Shown here: positions 46,330-55,559 of the stretch, in pieces
Layout: the number at the start of each line of letters is the position of its first letter
Position numbering within the stretch: position 1 is the first letter of the stretch
Origin: Cenococcum geophilum 1.58
Lineage: Eukaryota; Ascomycota; Dothideomycetes; Gloniales; Gloniaceae
NCBI GenBank assembly: GCA_001692895.1
Contig: KV748247.1
Span: 496,001 to 560,000, forward strand
DNA: 64,000 nucleotides
Reading direction: 5' to 3'
Program-made: the position numbers and the translations under genes
The notes under the pieces: model-generated
What the model was told of the DNA's origin: nothing
Databases searched by the model: none
Seen by the model: the letters and a program-made list of their open reading frames with translations, nothing else

Positions 46330-47901
46330 CCTATATTTGATATCCGGTAGCCCAGTATTATATATAAATATAATAACACCACGCCTTAGAAACGTAAGCT
46401 TATCCTTTATCTTATTTAGAGAATCTTTAAACTTATTAAACCGGCGATCTATAGCTTAAACATCTTTCGCTATATTAGTTACCCGTTTACGAACTATATT
46501 AACGCGTATAGAAATAGCAATTACTAAATACACCCTAATAGACCCGGTGCCAGCAGAAGTAGTAGTAATAATAGCAGCACCTAGCGTGCTAGTAATTGCT
46601 AAAAGGGTTAGAGGAGCGGCAGTAGAGCGGGTGCCCCTACGGCTGTGCGTACTGCTATAAGTAGGAGTCTTAATAGGAGGGAAGGTCTTAGTGGGGGGAG
46701 GCGTAATAGCGCGGGCGGGGATAGTACGAGAACAAAGCTATACGGATATTAGTAATATTTATATTATTAAGATGCGGATAGCATACCTTTTTAATAGGTG
46801 TTTTAGCCGGACTACTAGTAGAAGCTAATTATGTATATTTTCTGCCCTAAGGTATAACTAGCTCTGGATTTAGTAAACTTTTTTATACGCGTGTTAGCTG
46901 ACAGAATAATAGTATACTATTAGCACGTACCTTTCCGCACAGCCTATTACCTACACAATATCTTAAGCACGCGCCCCTAAAATGTGGCCTAGAGCCCTTC
47001 TTATAAACGCGATATTTATAGCTATACTTCTTGCATAGAGCATATAGCGGATTGCGTAGCTTACTAAAGCTACCCTTAATATTCTAGACGTGTGTTAATA
47101 TCCGCTAGCGACTTTCCTTTATATTATCCTAAATGCCAGCTTTTAGAGTGTACTATTTATTCGCTAACGGTACTTAGATAGGAAGGCGCTTATTTATATT
47201 AGGAGTACTACGGAGATTATAAGGGCTGCTAAGATTTTGAGGGCTGTGGAGATTATAAGGGCTACGGAGATTGCGAGAGTTAGCGTTATTAAGGTCTTTA
47301 TCTTTGTTGCTATCTAAAGATTCGCTATCTAAAGAAACATTATATATAGTGTTTGGGTCACTATAAGAGGTAAATTAGTAGATAAGACACTAAAACAGTA
47401 TAACTAATATATACGATTTAATAGCTATCTTAAGCTTTATATTTATATTAGCAGCCTTTTTAGCCCACTTTTTAAGAAAAGAAGATAAATAAGCCTTATT
47501 AAGCCTCTTTTTAAAAGCATTAGGCGGCGGCAGTAGAGAGGCGGATAGTAAAGTAGTGGATGGTAAAGTAGCCTATAGTAAAGATGTAGGCAGCGGAAAG
47601 GTATCCAGTAAAAAGGTAAGCGGGTTTTTAGTGGATTTTGCTCTATTTTTATTGTTGTCATCTACTAAATCCTGTAAAGAGCGCCTTGGTATATATTTCC
47701 TAAAATTATATTAGCTATAGGTAAAATTTAGTATTAGAAAGCTTACTCTTTAGGAATAAAGCCTAAAGGCTTAGTAAGAGCAGCTATAGCGTGCTTAATA
47801 GCATTAAACTCCTTATTGTTAACGTCGCGTATATCGAGTTCCTTAACCGCCTAGTTGCTATTATTTGTATTAATATTATTTAGAGGTGTAAATAAAGGCA
47901 T
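46330..47901 (-). pseudogene. Unknown gene, copy 1 of a tandem pair
   Basis: Minus-strand exon 1 starts at the ATG at 47899-47901 (MPLFTPLNN) and carries VKELDIRDVNN and ALTKPLGFIPK. A 47-nt intron at 47700-47746 (GTAAGC, branch-like CTAAT, TTTTAG) joins it to exon 2 (RKYIPRRSLQDLVDDNN, then KNPLT). Downstream are a cysteine/aromatic segment (LYALCKKYSYKYRVYKKGSR, CLRYCVGNRLCGKV), a Ser/Thr-rich low-complexity stretch and a predicted coiled coil (FNKFKDSLNKIKDKL). Several stops are TAA/TAG. It aligns along its length with copy 2 at roughly half identity, including the intron position, so the duplication is old and predates most of the decay. No family recognised. Confidence 0.65.
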
Positions 47902-48299
47902 CGTAGATTGTAGTATTCTAAGGGACAGTATATAAAATAATAATAATAAAGTTTGCGGTGCGGTGCTATAAGGTAAAAGGTTAGTGGAGGAAGAAGAGGT
48001 ACGGAGGTTAATTAAGGTAAATATCCATGCTGCTAATTTTATTAAATTAGCTCACTAACAAATAATTACTGCTATAGTAACTTACCTTAGTAAATATTAA
48101 CGGTGCGTGGATATAAATATTTTTATCTTAGCTTATGCGGATATCATTATTTTAGCTTATATAGATATTATAATATTAATTAAGGATATCTATTAAATAT
48201 AAGGCAGAGACTTAATTCCTACGTATATAGTAGTAGAGAGGTAAGAGTTACTATTTTATTACTCTAAACCTATAATAATAGCCAACCTGCAGTAACAGC

Positions 48300-49796
48300 T
48301 AACCTATATCGACTTAAGTTCTATATCTGGTGACTAAGCGTTATATATAAGTATAATAATACCACGCCTTATAAACGCAAGCTTATCCTTTATCTTACTT
48401 AGAGAACCTTTAAGCTTACTTAACCGGTAGTCTATAGCCTAAACATTTTTTACTACCTTAGCCACCTATTTATAAACTATATTAACGTATACGGAAATAG
48501 CAATTGCTAAATATACCCTAACATTTTCTGTACTAGCAGGAGTAATAGTACTAGAAGCAGTACTAGGCGTGCTAGGAATTAGTAAAAGAGTAAAAGGAGT
48601 AGTAATAGAGTGGGTGCCTTTACGGCTATGTATATTACTACAAGTAGGAGTTTTAGGGGGAGGGGAGGTCTCTAGAGGGGGGATGGTGCGGGTATAAAGC
48701 TATGCGGATATTATACCTTCTTAGTAGGCGTTTTAGCTAGACTACTAGCAGAAGCTAATTGTGTACGTTTTTTACTCTAAGGTATAACCGGCTCTAATAT
48801 TAACAAACTATCCTATATATGTGTTAGCTAACAGGATGGTAGTATACTATTAGTATGTACCTTTTCGCACGACCTGCCACTTAAGCGATATCTTAAGCAT
48901 ATACCTTTAAAATAAGGCCTAGAGTTCTGCTTATAAACGCAACATTTATAGTCTTGCTTAACGCATAGAGCGTATAGTAAATCGCGCAGCATACTAGAGT
49001 TACTCTTAATATTCTAGACGTGGGTATATATCCGCTAATAAGCTTCTTTTATATTTTCCTAAGAACCAGCTTTTAGGGTGTACTATTTATTTACTAACGG
49101 CACTTAAATTGAAAGGCGCTCGTTTATGTTAATATCTAATATTATAGCTTAGGTTATGCGGAGCTTATAAAGGCTACGGAGATTATAAGAGGATAAAGGA
49201 GAGCTTTTGGGAGAGTTGGCGTTATTAAGATTACTCCTTTTATCGTTATTTAAAATCTCTAACATTTCTATTGAGTTACTATAAGAGGTAAATTAATAGA
49301 TAAGATATTAAAATAGTATAGCTAATATATACGATATAAAGGCTATCTTATACTTAACATTTTGCGCAGCAATTCTATTAGCTTGCCTCTTAAGAGAAGC
49401 AGAAGTATAACAATAATTAAACTTTTTAGAGGCAGTAGGCGGAGAAATAAGCGGCTTAAAGGTATGTGGCAAAGAGGTAGGCGGCAAAGAGGTAGGTAGT
49501 AAAGAAGTAAGCGGATTTCTAGCGGATTTCGTAATAGTATTATTATAGTGCTCTGCTATATCCGACAAAGAGTACTTTAGTATATATTTCCTAAAATTAT
49601 ATTAGCTATAGGTATAATTTAATATTAGAAAGCTTACCCTTTAGGTAGAAACCCTAAAGGATTAATAAAAGAAAGAGCGTTCTTAAAAGCGTCCTTAATT
49701 ATTTTATCATTAACGTCGCGTATATTAAGTTCCTTAACTAAATAGCTATTAGACGTATTTAGAAGTATAAATAAAGGTACTATAGATAGTAGCATG
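48300..49796 (-). pseudogene. Unknown gene, copy 2 of a tandem pair
   Basis: Starts near the ATG at 49794-49796 (MLLSIVPLF); the codon matching the copy 1 start is GTA. Exon 1 has VKELNIRDVND and NALSFINPLGFLPK. The intron at 49591-49637 is again 47 nt with GTAAGC, CTAAT and TTTTAG. Exon 2 reads RKYILKYSLSDIAEHYNN and KSARNPLTS, a Pro/Ser/Thr-rich stretch, then LYALCVKQDYKCCVYKQNSR and CLRYRLSGRSCEKV, and a C-terminal coiled coil (LSKLKGSLSKIKDKLAFIRR). The clustered Cys and basic residues could bind metal or nucleic acid, which is inference only. It has fewer stops than copy 1. Confidence 0.65.
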
Positions 49797-50089
49797 CTAA
49801 TAGATAGTAGATAAAACAACAACGGTAAAATTTGCGGTGCGGTGCTGTAAGGTAGAAGGTTAGTAGAAAAAGAGGTGCGGAGGTTAATTAAAGGTGAATA
49901 TCCACGCTGCCGATTTTATTAAATTAGCTCGCTAATAAATAATAGCCGCTATAACTTACCGTAGTAAATATTAACTACCTTATATACGCTTATTTGTAAT
50001 GCGCAAATCCTTTACTATTAAGTTGCTACTAATTAAACTAAGTAGGCGCTGTCTAGTTAACTTGTAAAGTAATATTAATATAGAATTAC

Positions 50090-53000
50090 TGCTTAGCTAA
50101 GGTGCTAGAGAAGGGTTATAAGCGGATATTAGGTTTACTTAGTAAGCGGATTTCTTACTTTTAAAGTGGGTAGATACGTTCTTTTATTTTTTTCTTACTG
50201 CGAGGTAGACCTAATAGCTGCGTTATATCTAAAACCGAGGGCGGAGATTAAGTACTAGGCTATAGGTTCTAAGCTGCGCGTAGCTTAGAGAGCGGAGATC
50301 AAATATTAGGCTGTAAACTCTAAGCCGTATCTAATTTAGAAGGCGGGGATTAAGCATTAGTACGCGAATTCTGAACTGCGCCTAGTTTAAAGGGCGGAGA
50401 TTAAGTATTAGCCTATAAACTCTAGGCCTTAAAGTTTCCTAGAAGTAGAGATTTAGTATTATAACTTAAATCCTAAGCCTTGGGGTTTTCTAGGAGCGGA
50501 GATCTAATACTATATTATAAATTCTAAATTTCCGGATTTCCTACTACCTAGAAACTAGTGCTATACTATAAATCTTAAACCTTGGGATTTTTTGTGATTA
50601 GAGATCTAGTGCTATATTATAAATATTAAACCTTAGGCTTATCTAAAAGTTAAAACTTAGTGTTATACTATAAGCTCTAATACTTAGACTGCCCTAAGGA
50701 TTTAGATTCGATACTGCGCTATAGGCTTTAATATCTGGATTGCTCTAAGGGCTAAATATATAGCTGTTAAAATAACTACAATAGAGCGGCATGCGTAGTT
50801 TAGGACCAGTTCGCCTATAAGTCTTAGGTTAATGTAAGCTGAGATATTTAAGACTTAGTAATATTCATTTACGAGCTAGATGCTAATAATAGCGATAAGG
50901 GCGGTAATACTTTAGTTTATAGCGGTTAATTAAAACTAGCACTCTTTATAGTTAATGCACTAACGGGTCCCCTTTAACCTACTAATGGTAGAGGCGTTTA
51001 TAATAAGCTTCTAAATACAGTAACACGTCTACTAGATTACGACGCAGCCTATAAGACACTGGTACTAGAGTATTACGTTTCTTCCTTATAAGTAAAGCAA
51101 ATAAGCGCGTTTACTTTATCTCCTAGGAAGCTATAATCCTATTTAGGTAATATCCGCTTAAGGCCCTTATAAGTTAGCGGAGGTTAGATATAGAGTATAC
51201 GGATTTAATTATCGGATATAATATAACTAGAAATTAGACTCTAAACTATATCCTAGTATATTATATTAAGCTATCCTTTAATCTACTTCTTAACACTTAT
51301 AAATAGATCCTTTAAGTACTTGCTCTTCGCAATATTCTTAATATATAGTGCGATAATATTATACTCCTTATAAGCCTATAACGAATTATCGTAATTAAAG
51401 CAATAGCGTAGACCTCTAGATAACGGACTCGTCTTCTTATATAGCTTAAGTAGAATATTACGTAGATATCTAGTAGCTTTATTCGCGAGCTTATATAATA
51501 TATCTAGAAGTACCGCCCGTTTCTCTATATTAGTCTTTACCCTCTTCTATTTTTCTATATACTTAATTAGTAGGGCTAATAATATTATATTTTTATTAAG
51601 TATTTAATCCTCCTCCTCCCGGGCAGATACCTATAAAATAATATTACTGTTAATTATAATAAATAAAGCTAGATTACTAGCGAAATCCGCTACCCTATCC
51701 TTTTATATTGCCATTCTAGTAGTAATAAAGTTATGGCTGAGTTAGGTAGATAGAGGGGCTATAGGTTTTTAAGACTTTTGCTTTAGCGGTATAATATTTA
51801 TAAGAGCGTCCTTATACTAGTCTTTAATAAGGATAATTATATATCTGGTAATACTATTACGTTAGGCGGCCCGTTTAAATCGCTGCAGTATTATATTTAG
51901 GCTTTTATTAGGATAATATCTGGAATATCCGCACTATAGGCTAGGGCGTCCGACGTAATAAGAATGCGGGTAGGTAAGTCTTCTGTGCAGAAATTTTAAT
52001 ACTCCCTACTCTTATTATGTTTGGATAATATCGCATAATAACTCCGTACTGCTATTTTAGCCTACTTTATAGTATAGCCCTTAGTTATAAGCTATAAATG
52101 GATTGTGTTTATACACCTACGGATATAATTTTTGGCATAAAGAAAGATAATTGTCTTAGAAATTAATTCGGGACTTAAAACCTTTCGTCCCTTTAGCTGT
52201 GTAGTACCTCCTACCGGATTTTAGATCTGCCTAACTGGTTAATAAATAGAGGTAGCGGATATTTAACTAGAAGATGCGGATATCCTACTAAACGCTATGG
52301 GCGTTTAGCTAGATAATGCGGATATTTTACTAAACCCTGCGGATATCTAGCTAAGGGTCGCGGGTGTATAATCCTCCTCTACTACTACCTCCTTAAATGC
52401 CTCTTTAATAACAAAGAATAGTGCCTTATAATTATTCTTATCCCTCCTTTTAATATAGCCCCTAATAATAGATAGGTTAGGCTAATTAATATTTATTTAT
52501 TTAAGATCCGTTATACTCTAATAAAACCCCACTAGCTTTATTACCTTTATATATATCTCCTTATTAAGTGTTGCAGTATATATAAACCACAACACTATTA
52601 GACTAAGCAGTGATTAGACCTTAAAGAGCTATATATAATAGGGCCGGAAGCTCTTACCCTAGTTAGTAACTAGATAATACTTATTAATTATAACTAAAAA
52701 TATATATAAGCGAAAAGCAGGCTAAGTAAGGATATAGTGGAACCGTTTACTTAATAGTAACTCTAGTAATACTAGAATATGCGTAAGCCAACCCGCCTTA
52801 ATATGTTTTAGAATATCTGTATGTGCTTTTATTACCTTTATATATATAAATATAGGATTTACTCCTAGGATGGCCCGTATCTTTAACAGCTACTCCTCTC
52901 TAATTATGTTTAAAGGTAATATAATAATAGTAATAGAAGCTTAAATTAGTAATAGAATCGCCTACATTATTATACTCTTACCCTATAATGTCTTCGCCGC

Positions 53001-53560
53001 TAGGAACAAGTCCCTCCGCCTATATATTACCCGTCTTAACACCTTAATTTAACTAGGTCGTCCGCTGTACGGATATAAAAGCTTAATAGCTCTATCTATT
53101 ACGCTTAACCATTTATCCTTACTTGCCTCCCGTAAGGCTAGAAGCTCGTCTTACACGTTTTATAACTACCTCTCTACTAGGGATGTAAGATCCTCCCATA
53201 TATAATTATCTAGCTCCTACGAGCTCTATAAGGCCTGCTAGCGTTTTTGTTTAACTATAGGCTTCCAACCCTAACGTCTAGTGGTTTTCTTTAAAGCTAT
53301 AGTAGGTTTTTTATGCGGATATAACGCCTAGTAGTAGTAGAGGCACTTTAGGCTAAGGGAGGATATTTTTAAGGAAGGACCCAACTATAGCGCCTACTAG
53401 GTATTGTAATAACTTTAAGTAGTAGATATCTATATATCTATATAGTTTTATTAATATTAGCAGACTATTTAATAAGATATAATACGTGCTTAGGCTTTTA
53501 ATAACGCGTTTTTTGACTTTAATGAAATTAATATTAGGACTAAGCAATAGCCGTATTATA
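50090..53560 (-). pseudogene. RecQ-like DNA helicase, RIP-degraded
   Basis: The minus strand from about 53.25 kb reads DELLALREASKDKWLSVIDR and LLYPYSGRPS. The Walker A equivalent is AAKTL, a stop, GKS (52974-52996), then ILPLNIIREE. The Walker B/DEAH equivalent is VIINKYYLVTN (52671-52700, from IDEAHLV), followed by GKSFRPYY and a W-F-x-x-T-A-T-L motif III block near 52.56 kb. The C-terminal half includes a long trace at 51.6-51.2 kb (KYIEK, RYLRNILLKLYKKTSPLSRG) and ends in the 17-residue repeats at 50235-50760. Such RecQ-type helicases unwind DNA 3'-5' and are common in fungal repeats and subtelomeres. Frequent TAA/TAG make it inactive. The extreme N-terminus is uncertain. Confidence 0.7.
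50235..50760 (-). repeat. 51-bp repeat (17 residues), about 10 copies, coding
   Basis: Tandem units of about 51 bp encode on the minus strand a 17-residue motif such as SLQPNI, a stop, SPLSKLRAA. The unit is kept in frame over at least ten copies, which argues for selection on a protein before decay. It forms the C-terminal tail of the helicase relic. Confidence 0.75.
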
Positions 53561-53689
53561 AAATTTATACTATTTAGAAGCCCTAAGTCTTAAAAATAAT
53601 GTATGGACTTTTGGTAATAATAACGCGTTATATAAATAAATGAATTAAATATCCGCAATCTCCGTTTTATGGATTTTGCTTAGGATTTT

Positions 53690-53793
53690 AACAAATCTCG
53701 CCAAACCCTCTTAGACGTGATTTTGCAATTCGGAAGACGGCGTAGATTATTCCGATGCTAGCTAAAAAATCGCGTCTAAGCTCGCTGAGGTAA
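53690..53793 (-). repeat. Right terminal inverted repeat, hairpin-forming
   Basis: Stem 53710-53724 pairs with 53766-53780 at 14 of 15 positions (CTTAGACG against CGTCTAAG). An inner stem is TCGGAA (53730-53735) with TTCCGA (53750-53755). The terminal CTGAGGTAA mirrors the left end. Confidence 0.8.
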
Positions 53794-53876
53794 TAAGGTA
53801 GTTAGTGGATTAGTTGCTTAGTAAGCGCTAATTATATAGATTAGATATAGTATAGTAGGCAGGCCGGGCTTATAAC

Positions 53877-54058
53877 TGTAAGCTTTATAGTGTATAGGAA
53901 TTGAATAAGTAACTTAATTGTAAATCTATGGAAATTAAGTAGTATAAATATATAAAAGTAAACCAAGTCGGTAAGCGAGTTAAGGGCTAGGCAACTAAAA
54001 TAGGGTAGTACGCTAGTGAGATAAATAACGTTTTGATATAGTACCATAGTTAGTTATA
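53877..54058 (-). repeat. TRIM-like element 5' LTR
   Basis: Copy of 41165-41347. It begins TGTAAGCTTTATAG on the + strand, next to the primer site GGGCTTATAAC (53866-53876). Confidence 0.75.
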
Positions 54059-55555
54059 GAAGATGAGGCTATTATTATTAAACTTAGAGAATGTAAATTA
54101 CCAGGGGTTCTATGACCTGAGGAAGCGGTAGATCGATTTAACTCTGTAGCCAATTTTGGTCCGCTGCGAATCTAATTATAAGTAGTGTGTAGTTGGTTAT
54201 AGAACTAAGGCTTTTAATCGTTTTTATCAAGTTACCAAAACCATCGTTCGAATGCGTTAACGGGGCTTCTATATCCGATTCAGAAGTTGCTAATACTTTA
54301 ATATCTCCCATTAAACAACATCTCTCGCATTAGAGAACTATCTCTTGCATTGAAAAACCAAATAGTTATTTGCCGTACTAAAATGCTATTTGCCGCATTA
54401 ACAAGCTATCTACAGTATTAAAACGCCATATTCCGAACTATATAGCCTTTAGTGTCATTATATAATAGCTATATCTCGCGTTAGGGATCCTAAGCGTGGA
54501 TTAAGACTTATTGCTTTTAGAGACGCTTTGGCCTCTTTAACAAAGCTACCGCTTAAATTAAAACAAAAACTCGTCTCTTGCTAGAAAGAATATATCGACT
54601 GCATTAAAAGCCCGTCTATAGCAAGATGCTCAGATAATCCGCCGCCGTTTATCGCGTTGAATTTGGCAGCGGCTGCTAAGCCTACAATTCTTATGTGTTA
54701 TATTAGTCTACGTATAGACCCTCTAATAGAACACTGTAAACTAAAAACTTAGATCTAAATTTTAGATTATGTAATTCTTAGAACTTAAAGTACTACTTCT
54801 AAGTATTTTACTTTAGTTTAAAACTATAAATAGGACTTTCCTGTATTGTTGTAGTGGGCCCTTAAGGGATATTAAGGCTAGGTAAGTTGAGTGTAGGTAG
54901 CTTCTAAATACGAGTATATAGCTAAGGCAATAATACTAAGATAACTTTCTGTCTAGATAATATTATTATAAATTCTATTAAACGTCTATACAGCTTCTCT
55001 TTGGGTCTAAGCAGATATATTCTATGTATAGAAAAAATCCTTATTTGTCTATAATGGCCTAAGGCCAACTACTTCCTAAGGTAAAACCTTGTTTTAGCAA
55101 TGATTAGGCGTAAGGCCTAGTATGCTATAATAAATGCTTAACAGTAATAGATTGTCGCTTAATAATTGTTAGAAGTATAATAAGTAGAGAGTGTTACTAT
55201 TGCCTATGTATTAATTGTCCCTCTATGTTATATTATGTGTTTGTATTACCTATAACTTAAAAGCGTACTAAAGGCGTCTAGGCCGCTTTATACTAGTTTA
55301 TTACGAGTCTATCCTTACTAAAGGGTGCTAAGTATTGCTTCTCTCTAGGTCCTTAGTCTAGACTCTTAACTAAATAAGCCCTCTAGCTTAGAGGTAAGGG
55401 ATAACGTCCTATATAGGGGCCTAATCCCTTTAGGGACGTCCTGCGCGATTCTGATTATCAATAGCCGACGGCGGTACTGTGCGGGCAGTACGGCTTAAGT
55501 GCGTGTAGTTATGGAGTGCTATATATATGCGCGAAATATATAAAAGGAGGAGGAA
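54059..55555. other. Unresolved region with a 20-bp tandem repeat
   Basis: No gene is recognised. At 54318-54455 a unit like CTATTTGCCGCATTAACAAG occurs about six times imperfectly. From about 54.75 kb the sequence is AT-rich and featureless. A patch at 55435-55540 has higher GC with a TATATAAAAGG box and may be an LTR or promoter remnant, but no partner copy was found. Confidence 0.4.
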
Positions 55556-55559
55556 GAAG

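Larger units (their letters stand above)
42796..53793. mobile_element. 11.0-kb TIR element: DUF6589-like, paralog pair, RecQ-like helicase
   Basis: Ends are TTACCTCAG (42796) and CTGAGGTAA (53793), extended as imperfect inverted repeats of about 110-130 bp that both finish with GGCGAGATTTGT on their inner side. The element is flanked by CGAGGTAGT (42787-42795) and TAAGGTAGT (53794-53802), a 9-bp duplication differing only by one C>T and one G>A. Each end can fold into a branched hairpin. Content: a DUF6589-like gene (+), two tandem paralogous genes of unknown function (-) and a RecQ-like helicase (-), all RIP-degraded. A 9-bp duplication is usual for Mutator-like elements and 8 bp for hAT/KDZ, but I see no known transposase domain, so its class is open. 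It is inserted 64 bp from the primer site of the TRIM-like element. Confidence 0.75.
41165..54058 (-). mobile_element. TRIM-like non-coding LTR element hosting the 11-kb insert
   Basis: A direct repeat of about 183 bp (41165-41347, 53877-54058) flanks about 1.5 kb of non-coding DNA once the 11-kb element is removed. On the minus strand the right copy is followed by GTTATAAGCCC (53866-53876), the same half-initiator-tRNA primer site as Copia-A. The left copy is preceded by a G-run (41348-41357 on the minus strand) that suits a polypurine tract. The flanks are TAAGA and GAAGA, a four-of-five target match. No gag or pol is visible, so this looks like a non-autonomous TRIM/LARD dependent on a copia relative. 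The interior is tandem-repeat rich. Confidence 0.7.

Noticed and set aside
42796..53793. Interpretation as a Starship giant element
   Set aside because: No tyrosine-recombinase (DUF3435) captain was seen near either end. The termini are inverted repeats with a 9-bp duplication, which Starships do not have.
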